A DNA stretch of 64,000 nucleotides from Dermacentor variabilis (GCF_050947875.1 NC_134570.1:202815750-202879749); one strand, 5' to 3'; counted from the stretch's first letter, positions 26,400 through 39,189 are shown. A program made the numbers and translations. Notes: generated by a model from the letters alone, not told the origin.

Positions 26400-27440
26400 A
26401 TGTTGTAAAACATCATCAACGTATTTTTATGTTCTCTATAGCACGAAGTTCTCGCCCAGCGGTCTCTAAATAATTGCCCCTAACCTTCACTACGTGATTC
26501 CAAGTTATGTCCGCAAATTTCCCGATTTCGCAAGCCAACCTTATTTACCGCCGTCCTCGACAGTGTTTCCTTTCCCCTAGCACCCACTCCGTATTTCTAA
26601 TGGACTAGCTACTATCTACCCTATGAACTACGTGGCCTGCCCAGCTCCTATTCTTCCTCAATTTCCACTACTACTAACCACGTTTGCTCTCTGATCCACA
26701 CCGCTCTCTTCCTCTCTTAGCGTTAGGCCTAACATTTCTCGCTCCATGGCTTGTTTCAGCGGTTCTTGTTTTAGAGCTTCATTGCTAACCTCCAAGTTTC
26801 CACACCTTATGATATTGCTTGAAGAATGGAATGCTTGTACACTTTTATTTTCAATCCAACAGCGGTGAGCTCTCCATGAAGTGTTGTTAATGCCGGCCAT
26901 ATGCACTCAGACCTGTTTTCATTCCTCTGTAAATTTCCGTCTCATAATCAGCGTTCTTTGTTAGTAATTGACCTAGATAATCTTCCTCCTGCACACACAC
27001 TAGAGTCTGACTGCCGATCATGAATTCTTGTTCGTTTGACAGGTTTTTCAACAATAGATTTGCCTTCTGCCCCCCCCCCCCCATATTATTCTTCAACCTA
27101 CTCTTATGCTTTCGGTCAAGGTCTTCAATCAATTGTTACAACGTCTCCCCAGCGTTACTGAACACGACAATGTCATCGGCCGGCTGCAGGTTGTTCAGAT
27201 ATTTGCTTTCGTTCACCGCCCTTAATACTTCCCAATCAAACACCTTGAATACTTCTCCTAACCACGCAAGTATTACATTTGGAAAGATTGTGTCTCATTG
27301 CAGGACCGTTTTCTCGATAAATATTTTTCCACGTTTCTTGCGTGTTGAAGCGGCAACTATCTCTGAGGCTGAGTCGAAGCCTGAGACGATGCGGATACAT
27401 GCGCTGTGGCTGAACGCAAATATGGAAGTTACACATGAAA
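26400..27440 (-). mobile_element. RTE-type LINE reverse transcriptase remnant
   Basis: Reading leftwards, ADDIVVFSNAGETL near 27170 (RT catalytic ADD, first residue changed from Phe/Tyr to Pro) is followed by QLIEDLDRKHKSRLKNN, then a thumb region with EEDYLGQLLT (near 26960). Further on come EREMLGLTLREEESG (near 26720) and a decayed tail typical of RTE elements. Many stops and frame changes show an old, dead copy. A C-run at 27071-27082 interrupts the frame. Confidence 0.75.
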
Positions 27441-28672
27441 AATAATTAGAGTTGTGAGCTCTATGCTACAAGCACCACGGCCTTGCTGTGAAGTTCGTTC
27501 AGTGCTACAGCACAACTCATGCCATATTCTCTTACACCACTAATTGCACAGAAATTGGATGACGATGATTGGGGTTTAGTGGCGCAAGGGCCAGGAGGGG
27601 CTGAAGAGCGCCAATGCTATTATCAAGACTGCCATTAATAATTGAATAATGAACATCGAGACGTGGATGAAACACAGCTGTATATACGCCTAAAATATTC
27701 GTTGGAAAGTGAGTAAATATATTCTTATTAAAGCTATAGACAATGATACATGGCATATGCTATGAGAAACGGTGACTATGAAAAGGTTATGTGCTAAAAT
27801 ATGCTGCTACAGGTAGAACTACTGCCTCACCAAGGCCTTTAAGCACAAGGGCCCGGAGGCATGTGCCACAAGGGTGGCTTTATCGCAGCGACAGTCTCGT
27901 TGTAGCTTCGTCCCACGCACTAAGTGACCAAACTGTGCGCCGCCGGGAAAGCGCACGAGGCAGCATAATTGGAGCGACGTAAATGCTGACATTGCTGGTA
28001 GATAGCCCGCGCTTTAGTGACCGCAGTTAGCGTCAACCACGCTTCACATTCTTCATGTCGCAATGCCAGGCCACTGTTACCGGCTTTTAGAGTGCAGCAT
28101 TTAGGCGTCATTTCCTGCGTTGGGCGTCAACGTGCCTCGGCGTCGTTCCTCAGCGTAAGTGGGTGAACGAGCACAGCGAAAGATGAAAGGGAACGCGAAG
28201 CGCAGCAGCAGCAGATGAAAGTAGAGAGCTCGAGAAGAAGAGTGGAGGAGGAGGCTACAGCGATAGCGTGAGGCGGAAAGTGAAAGAGGAGAGTATGGCG
28301 AAAGGGTAAACAGGAAAGCTGAAATAACGTAAGTTTGGGCATGTTCGTGTCCCATTACTGCACCTAGCGCACAACGCAACACCAGAACAGAGTGAAGACC
28401 GACGAAGATATCGCCTGTCTTCATCGATTTTCACTCTGTCCTTGTGTTGTGCGCTAGATGCAGTAGAGGAAAGCAGCGTGCCGCACACGACTACGATACG
28501 GCGACATAGTATTTGTAATCTGATTGTATGGGCGACGCGCATTGTGTAGTACTTTATGGAAGCCGCGCGGGCGCCAGCGATTACACTGGAACCATCGACG
28601 AGTCATGTATAAAATCCGACGCACTTGAGCTCCACATCAGATTTTCGACGATCGCCGACTTTGATCGCTGCT
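27441..28672. other. No recognised gene; possible dispersed-repeat pieces
   Basis: Positions 27556-27600 (GATGATTGGGGTTTAGTGGC) look like part of a common tick repeat, judged from memory only. Positions 28130-28330 are purine-rich and loosely resemble the reverse complement of 52290-52430. Nothing here supports a gene. Confidence 0.35.
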
Positions 28673-28778
28673 ATAGTTGTGCTTGACCGGGGTTGTTGGA
28701 GAAGTATGGGAGAGGCCTTTGCCCTGCAGTGGGCGTAACCAGGCTGATGATGATGATGATGATGATAGTTGTGCTTGA
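28673..28778 (+). mobile_element. Tiny RTE LINE 3' tail with 14-bp target duplication
   Basis: The 78-base body 28687-28764 contains GGGAGAGGCCTTTGCCCTGC and a (TGA)n tail, the usual 3' end of tick RTE elements. It is flanked by a perfect direct repeat ATAGTTGTGCTTGA at 28673-28686 and 28765-28778. This is a complete, extremely 5'-truncated LINE insertion. Confidence 0.9.
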
Positions 28779-29280
28779 GTGTTGTTTCGTAACGCTTCGT
28801 TACGTTTTCAACGTACCGCACGAGGCACATTGTACGCGCCAGCCAATATATCGCCAAATGAAAACACCTATACAGCTGTGCTTTAATTCCGCATTAAGGA
28901 GTATCGTAATCATCGGTGAATTTTTTCCTACCGATTTGTTGACTTGACTACTATGCGACACGCACGGACCACCGTAAATATCTGTCGCCGGCTGGAAGAA
29001 AATTATTGCCCTGAATTCACAAGCGTCTATGAAAAGTTTCCTACATAAGAGGAGAAACTATGCAAAGTACACTTCGCGAAGCGACTGAAAGTTGTGACAT
29101 CTTTTCTACCGGGACTGATGTTGGTCTAGAGTTTAAAATAAGTATATTCAGCCAATCATAAGACCACGATGGTTGTCGTCTGCTGTCGCTTTTCTTTGTT
29201 GTCTCGTCTTCTCATAGTCTGGTGCCTCTTACTGGCTTTGTGCATGCAAAACAACAATTTAGTGGCGTCTTCATGAGCGG

Positions 29281-29305
29281 TGTGTGTGTGTGTGTGTGTG
29301 TGTGG
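29281..29305. repeat. (TG)n microsatellite
   Basis: About 24 bases of TG dinucleotide. Confidence 0.95.
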
Positions 29306-30180
29306 TCAATGGTGATATATTTATTCAACATTTCTCGTTTTATATGTCATCGTATTGACGTCCCGCTTCATGTCATAGACAGTATTGCCATCCGTCGTAC
29401 GGATACTTTGGTTCACACCCTAGGCCATAGAACGGGCAATACCGTGGACACAGACACTACGTCGCTTCGACTTAGTGCTGAATTGAAACTGTGAGCTATA
29501 TAATAGGAGGCTGAGGCTAACAGCAGGGAAGACGACAGCGAATAGTTCAACAGCGACAAGTATTGATATTAAATTATAGCATCGAAGCATTGGAAAAAAT
29601 AATCATCCACAGCCCTGTGAGCAAGACTAAGCTCAAACTAGAAAAAAAGCACGATAGAAATGCTCAAAACACATAAATGACAAACTTTACGTCTATCAGG
29701 GACTGACACTACACTTCTATTAGCTAACATCCAATAGAGTGTCATGACGCGTATGAAAATTCAGGCTGTTGGCCGGCATGCAGAAACACAGCCTCTCAGG
29801 CATTTGACAGAAGTTCGCCGCACAGCAATAATGTTGCTGCTTTCCACATCGGCGCACACTCAATACAATTATACAAGTAGGCATTTAAACAACTCAATGC
29901 ACTTTGACATAATGAATCAAAGCGCGCCACAAACATAGAAGCGCGCGCCATTCTTGGCTACCAATTGTGGCCTCTGGCCAATCGCAAAAGCGCGTTCCAG
30001 CACGTACCTGCGTGCGCTCGAGCCGCACAGACCGATACAATTATGTTGGTAAAACTGCTACATTCCTATCGTAGAAATTTGTCCTTAAGTTGTCATCTGC
30101 GACAGCTGTTTAGGTGTTGTGAATCGACTTACGCTTAAAATTGGCTGAAGTACTTAAGTTCGCAACTGTACTTCCCTACG
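29306..30180. other. No recognised feature
   Basis: Anonymous sequence with only short open frames. Confidence 0.45.
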
Positions 30181-30181
30181 T

Positions 30182-30240
30182 ATCAGTGGCGTAGCCAGAA
30201 ATTTTGTTCGGGGGGGGGGGGGGGGGGCGAGGCTCACTTT
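30182..30240. repeat. Dispersed-repeat end with G tract
   Basis: ATCAGTGGCGTAGCCAGAAA followed by a run of 17 G resembles a motif common at the ends of arthropod repeats. I see no partner copy in this window, so the call rests on memory of the motif. Confidence 0.35.
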
Positions 30241-30598
30241 GCAGCTCGGCCTCCTAATAACTTATTAATAACTGCACTGCCATTGTCAAAGATGCTACAA
30301 CCAAATTCCTGAACGCTACGCACTGTCAAGACAAGTAAAATCAGTACTTTTTCATAAAAGAATGTACTCGTACGTCTCACAAATTGTGCCCGAAATAACT
30401 GATATCAATGCTTCCATGTTTTCTTAATGTTTAATAACTAAAGCAAGTATCCCAGGAACTTTAGAACTATATCGGTTTAAAACCAGCAAAGCGGTGCATG
30501 GCCGCTGATATGAAAAATATATAGGCCATAAATTGAACAAGTTGAGGACAAATATTTTATCAAAACTTTCTTAGCCTTCTTGCCTGTCTTTCATTTGC

Positions 30599-30599
<1 letters not shown>

Positions 30600-30650
<51 letters not shown>
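30600..30650. repeat. (AT)n microsatellite
   Basis: About 50 bases of uninterrupted AT dinucleotide. Confidence 0.97.
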
Positions 30651-30652
<2 letters not shown>

Positions 30653-30836
30653 TTCAAGAACCTTGTTTACATTTTTGCACATATGCAACGACCAGGGAAA
30701 AATCTGAATGACGCTGTCCTTTGCTAGAATGTATTGCGCAGGAGCAGCTGTCATCGGTTGTGTATTGTGAGTAATTGTTCCGAAATTATAGTCGCAACAG
30801 AGAGCACATGTAAAAAGCAGCAGTTCTGCAAAATTA

Positions 30837-32564
30837 CGAAGGCGAGTCACATGAAAGTGAGCCAATGCGAATGTTTGACAAACGGGGTTCTTTATTTACA
30901 AGTAGTCTCCTTGAGCATTTAGACAGTTGTCCCACTGATTAACAGGTCGCGTGATTCCCGTCTCATAAAACGCCTTGGGTTGCTGTTTCAAAAAGTCTGT
31001 AACTGACTCTTTCACGTCATCGTATGACACGAATCTAGTTCCCCTGAGCTGTTTTTTTTTTCAAATGCTCCAAAATGTGGAAGTCGCAAGGCGACAGCTC
31101 TGGGCTGTATGGCGGATTTTAAAGCGTTTCCCACTTGAACTTTGCCAGTTTTGGATCAACTACATCAGCGACATGGGGACGGGTATTGACGTGGAGCGAG
31201 ATGACCCCATTCCTCAATTTTCCACGTCGTTTGATCTTGATTGCGACACGCAGCCGATGCATCCTTTCACAGTATTGGAAACGATCGATAGTCACTCCAG
31301 GTTTAGCAAATTCAATCAATAATGGCCCCTGACAATCGAAAAAGAAGTCAACAACACCTTTCCTGCAGAAATGACGGGCTTTGCTTTCCTTGGGGGTAGT
31401 GAATTCAAATGTTTCCCTCTGTAAGATTTGACGTCGTGTTTCAGGCTCGTAGTAGCGGCACCATGATTCGACCGAGGTCACAATTGCAGACCAAAAGTCG
31501 GGACCCTCATCGTGATACCGGATTAGATATAAATTTTATTTCCAGAAATGCAAAGGTTCTGGTGGATACCAAAGGCTAAAAGCTGTTGGAAAAAAACCTT
31601 GACTGGGCCGATGGTCCATTACAAGGCACACATGGTGGTTGCATCAAAAATCGTAACATTGTTAGACACTCACAATAAATTACTTACATAAATGCACAAT
31701 AACAAGACCGCAAATAATATAAAGACTAAGAGAAAAAACATATTTGATACATCAGAAAAACTCGTAGATTATGTTCTAATGACTGTAGGCTATATCTATT
31801 ACGAAACCTCGGAACATGCCACGTATCATTATTTCTTGTATTGGAAGAATTGAATTTTGGTGTTAAAGATGTACTAGACACTAGGAAATTTTTGAAGGCA
31901 GTATTTGAGAAATAAAATAAATTTGGAATGCGCAAAGTCTAGAAATATTCTATTTTTATAATTTTATGCCTTATGAACGATGAGTCAAGGCACGTCTCCG
32001 TCTTCTGGTGGTGGTTCTAAATCTTGGGTATGGATTCTGCACACAAGAGCCGATAACCGAGATGTTCATGAATTATGGTGTCAGCCGAACCGTGACTGAT
32101 GTTCACCCGCCCTGCCACTTCGTCGATGCTTATCCTCCGTTCTTGCCAAATCAGCCTTTGCAATTGGGTTGGGGTGATTGTACGGTGGCTTTAGCCCAGT
32201 CTTGGATCGTCTTTGCAACTTTCAAATCCTTCTTGAACCGTTTGCTCCAACGCTTCGCAGTGGCCAATGAAATGCAATGTTCAACGTACACGGCAGCCAT
32301 ACGGCGACTAATTTCTTTTTTGGAAACATCTTCATCTGTCAAAAACCTCACGGCACCACGCAGTTCAACTTTTGGAGTGTTCATTGTGTGACGCAACAAT
32401 GTTCAACCCAGTGTATGAGAGCATTAAAGCACCATGATCCTCACACCTGCATGTCACTTTTGTAAATGAGAGATGCCTATGTGCCACGAGCATGCCTTGC
32501 AGATAATGAACCGAAACATTACTGCGCACAGTGGGTTGGCTCACTTTCATTTGAATCGCCTTCG
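30837..32564 (-). mobile_element. mariner element with intact ends, transposase dead
   Basis: Terminal inverted repeats of 29 bases (30837-30865 and 32536-32564; CGAAGGCG...GTGAGCCAA, two mismatches) are flanked by TA on both sides, the mariner target. Reading leftwards from Met at 32399, the transposase shows RMAAVYVEHCISLATAKRW, a helix-turn-helix part (RISIDEVAGRV) and FFFDCQGPLLIEFAKPG. The catalytic region reads TSVESWCRYYEPETRR, LHVNTRPHVADVV and YSPELSPCDFH, and the C-terminus is QWDNCLNAQGDYL. The first two catalytic Asp residues are Val; only the third remains. A poly-A slippage near 31060 shifts the frame. Subtracting the nested insert at about 31520-31985 leaves about 1.27 kb, the normal mariner length. 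Confidence 0.93.
31520..31985 (-). mobile_element. CR1/L2-like LINE 3' fragment nested in mariner
   Basis: The segment interrupts the mariner frame between codons that are adjacent in the family. On the minus strand it encodes NTRNNDTWHVPRFRNRYSLQ, a C-terminal signature of CR1/L2-type LINEs, and ends in an AATAAA-containing tail against mariner sequence. The boundaries are accurate to about ten bases. No convincing target duplication was seen. Confidence 0.75.
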
Positions 32565-32829
32565 TACATTAGAAATGCGAAGATACAATGGGCTATACAA
32601 ATGCGAAGATACAGCTTAATAAAGGGCAAGAAAGTGTCACTCGAAACAAAGTTCACTGCACATATACACAAAACCTCGCACCAAGATATTTAAATATACG
32701 TATAAGTCTCCAGTAATTCTACATATATAAGAAAAAGCCCCTATATATGATGCGTCAAACAAGGAAAATAAACATGTTGCGCAACCACAAGTTCACAGAT
32801 CAAAGCCCCCCCCCCCCCCCCTCCACTCC

Positions 32830-33085
32830 CCCTGATGTATCGCGCGCGGCGAAGGCGGCGCACTTCCTCCCCGCTTTTCTCCCTTGCGCACACAAGACTG
32901 TGCCACCATCGTCGGCTCACCCCTGCCGCCCTCCCCCCCCCCCCACCCTTAAGCTTTCACTCGCACATCCAGCACGCGGCGCGCGGTCACAATGTTATCG
33001 CCTTGGACATTATGCGGAACATGAGGGCCACGGCGACGGCAGTAATTCGCCTGGGGTGTCTATATAATTGCTATCGCAATAATAC
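32830..33085 (+). repeat. GC-rich dispersed repeat, copy 2 (3' part)
   Basis: This matches the ends of the copies at 16240-16500 and 34195-34415: CGTCGGC-TC, GCACGCGGCGCGCGG, TTATCGCCTTGGACATTATG, CGGAACATGAGG, CACGGCGACGGC, then TATATAATTGCTATCGCAAT. It is preceded by a C tract at 32807-32821 and contains another at 32932-32943. Confidence 0.65.
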
Positions 33086-33459
33086 AATAACAGTACCCGA
33101 CAACTGAAGCATCCCGCGGCCCTTCACTTTCCGCAAAAGAACAAGTAACAAAATCGAACTTTCACCGTGCGACAATTCGCTGCGCCGCTACAATGTCTTT
33201 TTCTTTTGTGGGGCGGGGCGCACGGAAATGAAATAACGGAAAGGAAAGCATGTCGGCTACAATCGAATGCCTACTTGGGGCACCTAGTATGGCTACCGAA
33301 GGAATATCGAAGAAAATGTGAGACGCTTGGTCCTCAGAGAACCATATGCATACTTCTCGGTATTCTACACCGGCGAGACACAATTTTCCGCAGAGGTTGC
33401 GCTCAAGCGAACGCGTTGCAATCCATCGAGTCCCCGCAGTGATGGCAGCGAGCGACCAT

Positions 33460-33493
33460 GCGTGGCTGAGTGGCCACCATGCCACTCAGCCAC
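33460..33493. repeat. Perfect 14-bp hairpin
   Basis: CGTGGCTGAGTGGC and its exact complement GCCACTCAGCCACG flank a 6-base loop. It stands alone, with no T tract and no neighbouring gene end, so a terminator role is not indicated. Confidence 0.8.
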
Positions 33494-33779
33494 GATTTCG
33501 ATCGTTCAAAGCGGTACAAAAGCGCTTTTAGTGAATGCGGTGTTGCCTTAGAAACGCACCGTAGAAAGTTCTACTGTGGTTTATATCGGTAATTATGACC
33601 ATGTAAATTACAGAAGTCGCAGTTTCACGAGTAGCGAAGTACGTTTCCGCTACATTTCTTCTGCGCTCTGCGCACACACAAAGCCATCTTGCGGCACACA
33701 CAGCAGACCCCCTCCTCGCAATGTACGGCGCTGCCCCGACACGTGGCGCGCCACTCGCCCCATGATCGCGTCCGCCTTC

Positions 33780-34415
33780 ATGGCGCGTCGCGGTGGTAAG
33801 CTTAAGCGTCCTCGAATTTTTTTAGTTGCCAAAACGCCGGTGTGAGCAAGCGCAGCAGCTGCAGCGAGCAAAGTGACCTTCGTGTTGTCTATTGCTTCAG
33901 CTCAAGAGCGGCGAGAATACAGCGGGCACAAAGGTATGAGCCGTCTGCGGATCCCTTTCAAAATGCGGCGGGCACGAATACGCGCGGTCGTGCAAAGTAC
34001 GCACTTGTTGGCGGAGTCGAAGCCGCCCCCCCCCCCTCCCCTCCCTTCCGCGCTGCCGACCCGCTTTCCTCTGGAGCGCGAGATTTAGCCACGATCGTCA
34101 GTTCCCCTTGCGCCCGGTCATGAAATGCGCAGTTGCTGCCGGAGCAACTGCCCCCCACCCCCTACCTTCCATTCCCCTCACGGTCTTTAGCACGACGGAA
34201 GACGACGCTTGCTCTCCGCTTTCTTTCTTCGCACGCGCCAGAATGCGCCGCAATCGTCGGCATCTGTGGCGTAGTTTCGCGCGCACATACAGCATACGAC
34301 GCGCGGCGACACTGTTATCGCCCTTGGACTTTATACGGAACATCATGGCTACGGCGACGACAAAAATGTGGCTGGAGTATACATATAATTGCTATCCCAA
34401 TAATATGCAACTGCA
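33780..34415 (+). repeat. GC-rich dispersed repeat, copy 3 (longest)
   Basis: It is colinear with 15990-16500 (GCAGCGAGCAAAGT, TTCGTGTTGTCTATTG, GAGCGGCGAGAA). It ends like copy 2: CTGTTATCGCCCTTGGACTT, TACGGAACATCATGG, CGGCGACGAC, ATATAATTGCTATCCCAAT. The high CpG content gives long spurious frames on both strands. It may be a non-autonomous element. No terminal repeats were found. Confidence 0.6.
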
Positions 34416-34669
34416 ATAGAAACTGTGCACGTATCTACGTTAATTGGCGCGCATCTCACGTCGCGTGACAACTGCCAGGATGCGATGCTAATGAAGGTGA
34501 TGATGAGGAGATGAAGAAGGAGGGTTTATTGACGACCCCTTTGAAATTTGGCAGTGATTACCAGTCCCCAAGCGTGCTTTATTTAATCAGGTATACCGTA
34601 CACGTTTTTGATTATAGCAATTTATATAGATCTCGATAATCTCTTATTCCTCAAGATTTGTCTATCTAC

Positions 34670-35390
34670 CTTGTACCGCTACGTAGGAAATCCGACATCG
34701 CGTGCCACCTGGTATAATAATATGAAACTGGACTGCAAAGTGTGCCTGTATCGAAGGTACGCGGCGCGCATGTCACATCGCGCGTAGTCTTCCTGTATAT
34801 GCTCCCGCAGGGAGCATATACATGGGAGAGATCGCTACATGCGAAAGCTGTCGACGATTTGGTCATACGTGGCTTTGGTTGGAACTGATAATGATCGCTA
34901 TGGTACAAACTGTGGGTGACAGCGGCGACCCAGTTGCAATGTCTGCCAATGTTGGATCGAGGAAAGTGTCTGCGGCATGCACTTTAAATCGACTGATCAT
35001 GTCTTCCTTGATTTTATCCCACGAATAATTGCTATCAAATATGTGCGTTAAATAGAAGCGATATGGCTCATCGGTGACGTAATCATTGAAGTTGGCGACC
35101 ATATCTCTTTCCGATCATGATGCAGCGGACGCGTGGAGCTCGAAGAGGCGAAACAAGTCTTCCGCGGGCCCGCCGTCTGCTGATCCGGTGTATCTAAGGC
35201 GTGCGGTGATGCGGTCATGATGCGGGTCGGTGTCGGTGGTGGAGCAGTGTACTCGGGGTTCACGGCGTGGCGTGGAAGTCTTCCCTGCGGATGCGCGGTG
35301 GATGAGGTGGCATCCAGGTCTTCATCCTGTCGGCTTGTGTGACGCGAGCAGGAGGTTGCGGACGGAGACAACGATGGTCGCCCGAACATT
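34670..35390 (-). pseudogene. Retrotransposon gag-like fragment
   Basis: Minus-strand 34863-35112 encodes NDYVTDEPYRFYLTHIFDSN and then WDKIKEDMISRFKVHAADTF, which resembles the start of a capsid-type gag region seen in tick LTR elements (by memory). The region up to 35390 is proline/threonine-rich in one frame and may be its N-terminus. No zinc knuckle, protease or polymerase follows, and stops break the downstream part. Treat as a partial, dead gag. Confidence 0.5.
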
Positions 35391-36681
35391 CCCTTTAATC
35401 TTCGTCTTCCTTTCCTTCACCTACTGTCGTTCTGTCTACCATTACATACATATACATATATAAAACATATGAACACTAATTAGGCACACATCGTAGGAAC
35501 GATTGCTAATCTTATAACATCGCCAATGATCGACAAAGGATCGATACGACGCCCATTTTTAAAGTTCAGTTTCAAGAAATAATTTGCAGATATAGGGGAC
35601 AGCTTCGCTAAACCTAGGAAATTGCTAGCTTGTATCAAAATTGCGAACCTGATAGGATAGGTCATGCCCATAAATATGATCCCGAAAATTTCTATACCGC
35701 AATGGACAGAAGATCTTTCATGGCACAACCCCACTCCGGACGCACAACACACGAAATACACAATCGGATGTAAGGACGCCAGTTGATGGAGGCTTTTCCA
35801 TGGCTAACATAGAGTGCTTAAGTAGTATGGAGATGCACATAATTTATTGTGCCAGGATGGATACCATGCGGGACATTTGTGTATATGGCATTAGCCCATG
35901 ATAAAGGAACGAAGGCAGTGACATTGCGGAAACCAAGTTATCGTCGATTACTACTGCTAGTAAAGCGTGCAAGGTGTCTAGTTGATGACGCACGATGGAA
36001 ATTCACGGAACGGAGACAAGACAAGCACAATAATAGCGTGAGCCACGAAAAGCGCTGTCCTCGCTCGAGTTTTTCTCGTCCTTGTCTTGCACCTGCGCTG
36101 TGAATTGGCGCACGACTACTACCGCGACAAGCGGAATGCTTCTCCGATAACGCCTTCAGTGAGATTTTTAACGAACATTAGTTCTTCTACCTGATATTCT
36201 CAGCCTGTCAAACAAGTACCTGAATGATTCGGCGGTAGTATGTAACTGAATCACAAACGTTGTCCGCACTTACGATACTGTCAAAAGGCTTGCAAAGATT
36301 ACTACTTGTATCAAAAGCTCCCTTCTACACTTCGCATTTTACATGACTTCCAGTGCATTTTTAGATAAAACAACATCCACCGAGAGCGACATCAAAGTGA
36401 AGAAAACGATAGCTTAGGGAAGTAGTAAAAAGATAGATTTGTCACCTTAGAATTGTATTTCGACCTCCAAAAGCAGTTGAGCGTGTTGACCATGTATAAT
36501 CACTCTTAAAATGAACAAAATCATGGTTTTATGGATTAGCACTTCATCTTGATCGGTTCTATTTAGGAACACGCTGTTGGTTTGTTGATATTATGTAGAA
36601 CGAACCGTCGAAAAAGAGTGATAACCGGTATGTCACACGGTAGCGATCTCAAAAGTGATATTTTGTTATGTTGTTAATATA
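35391..36681. other. No recognised feature
   Basis: About 1.3 kb with no motif I can name. The 93-codon minus frame at 35480-35761 and the 84-codon plus frame at 35849-36103 are unassigned. Confidence 0.45.
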
Positions 36682-36994
36682 ATCATCATCAGGCTATTTT
36701 ATGTACACTGCAGGAGGAAGGCTTCTGCCAGCGATCTCCAGTCACCCCTGTCTTGCGCTAGCTGATTCCAAGTTGCACGTGGAAACTTCCCATTTTCAAC
36801 AACCCGGCTCATTTGTTTTGCAGTGCGCTTCCCTTTCCTTGGTAATCATTCTGTAACTATAACGGCTACGGCACAGCTTCCACGGAAGGAATGAAGTTGG
36901 CCAGGCCATTTATTGCCCTATGCATTACATAGCCGGCCCAGTTCTATTTTTGCTCATAATCTCAGCTGGAATATCGGCTACCCTCTTTTGGTGT

Positions 36995-37969
36995 AACAAG
37001 TTTGGCAACAAGTATGGCAAAAGCGTGCGGTGCGCTTTGTAGGCTTCGAGATGTTCTTCCATTAAAACTACGGCTATTGCTGTATAACACCATATTTATT
37101 CCTCATGCAAATTATTGTAGTCTTGTATGGGGGACAACGTCACAAAGAAATATTCAGACATTATCTGTTTTACAAAAAAAAGCATTGCGCCACGTTGCTT
37201 GTATTTCTTACGGCCGTCATACAAGTACACTTTTTTCGAAGTTTCATGTTCTTCCATTTCATTACAATTATCAGTTTAATCTTGCTATGAAATATGAAGA
37301 AAGCGTAAAACGAGGTCACACGGGATTTACTGGTCTTTGCAATCTAAGCAAACGTCATCACCTCAACTACGACATTCGGAAGCGAGAAACTTGGGCCGTG
37401 CCTTTTTCGCGAACTAATCATGGTAAGGACAGACTACCGTACCGCATATCGGTATTACTGAACAGTCTTGAAGAAGAAAACATGGATGTAAGAACTGTTT
37501 CACGTCGAATTTTGAAGGAATATTTCATTAGCCGTGCGACTGCATGTGATTAGAGTATGTTGTATTTGCATTTCCTTTTCTTGGTTGTAACTTAAGCATA
37601 GAATTATTTTTGTATTTGTCTTGTATGTGAAAGTGCTTTTATATATTGTTATGTAATTGGAAAAATGTATTGTTTCACCACGTTACATAAATCTGTATTT
37701 TTCTGTTAAGAGAAGGCATGTATTGCTGGTAAAAAAAAAATGTTGGTTATAGTGTGTTTTCAAAAACGCATGTTATCATTCCCTTAGACATGTTTCTCAA
37801 GATATAGTTTATGTACCCGTGTATTGTTGCGTGAAAAGTGTTCACAAACTGTCTGCTGCCAAATACCGTAGGGGCAGGGGCCTTTGTCAAGCCGCTTAAA
37901 ATAGCGGCTTTTTGCTCTTGTCCTAGCATTTGTACATTTAAAGTTGAATGCTGAAATAAAGGAATGGAA
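36995..37969 (+). mobile_element. CR1/L2-like LINE 3' end inserted in the RTE copy
   Basis: Plus-strand 37002-37553 encodes 183 residues typical of the C-terminus after the RT: ACGALCRLRDVLPLKLRLLL, NTIFIPHANYCSLVWGTT, LQKKALRHVACISY and NYDIRKRETWAVPFSRTN. A 3' UTR follows, ending AATAAAGGAATGGAA. The insert is flanked by TGGTGT at 36989-36994 and 37970-37975. The reading frame is open to its natural stop, so the insertion is younger than the RTE host. It is 5'-truncated. Confidence 0.88.
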
Positions 37970-38235
37970 TGGTGTCTAATCCACATGGCTATCTTCTAGT
38001 CACTTAAATATACGCCAAACAGTTTTTGTTCTACCTTTCTTTGCGCAGTCCTTAAGCTATCGCAGGCTGCTTTGCTCACATACGAGTTTCTTCCTCATAT
38101 GTTAGTACAGGTAGTGTGCCACGATTGTACGCTTTTCTTATCAACGACGGCGATAAACTCCGGCTTATAATTTTGTAATGCCTCCCGTATGCGCTCTGAC
38201 GCGGTTTTATAAACCTTAAATGCTTTTCAGTCCGA

Positions 38236-39189
38236 TTGTCGGTCACGTTCAAGTGACCTTGAGCCAAAAGCCATAGTCGTTATCGGGGCAAGTTGCCAGA
38301 ACAAAACTAGATTATCCGAGCAACCAGTCAAAACGAGAAAATGCAGTCTCTGGCCCCCAACCATTTCTACACAATCGCATGACATACGCTAGTCCCTGTC
38401 CAAACATGCTGCAAAAAATATTGCTTCCGACTTCTTCGTAATGCTTGTTAACAATATCATTCAAGCTCTAACTTCTAGTGAACTTAAGCTTGATTGGTTA
38501 TTTCCAACAGAGACGTTGAAAAGGCAGATACAGGGCACCATACACTTAATTGTCATCTTTTGGCGCGGAGACAGCGTTGCCTACCTGTGCTCTTTTAAAC
38601 ACCAGCGATCCGTGAGTACCGCGGCGAAGGTTTGGCGTCACCTCGAGAGATAGCACCACGCTGCGTGGCGGCTCCTTCAGGTACTTCTACCCTTCGCGGT
38701 AGCTTAGCGGTTATGGCGTTCCATTGCTAAGCACAAGGTCACGGGATCAAATCCCGGCTGGTGCGGCCGCATTAGGATGGAGGCGAAATGCGAAAACGCC
38801 CGTGTCCCGTCCATTGGGGGCATGTTAAGATCCCCTGGTGGTCAAAATTAATCCGGAGCCCTCACTACGGAGTGCCCCATAATCAAATTGCGGTTTTGGC
38901 GCGTAACACTCCAGAATTCAATTGGTTATTCTTCTACATGTGAAGTGCGCAACGTCTCCGTGGCGTGTGTCGCCGCGGTTTGTGCCGCATTCAGCCGGTT
39001 TTCCTCTTCTATCCGGGCGGCGTCCATATGGACTAGTGTACAGCATGGCGTAGTGCGGTGTGGTGCGGTGTGGTGTGAGCCGTGTGCCGTTGTTAACATG
39101 CACTACACCCATTTTAAGATAGTGACTAATATCATCTCCAACCGATCTGCTTTGCCGGTTGCCATTTCATGCTTACATATACTCTCAAT
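38236..39189 (+). mobile_element. Second insert in the RTE copy, carrying a Ruka-like SINE
   Basis: About 950 bases separate two RTE pieces that are adjacent in the family. Within it, 38693-38925 is a Ruka-like SINE: TAGCTTAGCGGTTATGGCG (A-box region), GGATCAAATCCCGGC (B-box region), GGAGGCGAAATGCG, CTGGTGGTCAAA, CGGAGCCCTC-ACTACGG and ATAATCAAATTGCGGTTTTGG. It is diverged from the copy at 51151. The rest (38236-38690 and 38930-39189) is unidentified, except for a GGTGTGGTGCGGTGTGG motif at 39055-39078. Confidence 0.7.

Noticed and set aside
33842..34468. Overlapping frames of about 100 codons on both strands
   Set aside because: They arise from CpG-rich dispersed repeat sequence and are not conserved between copies.
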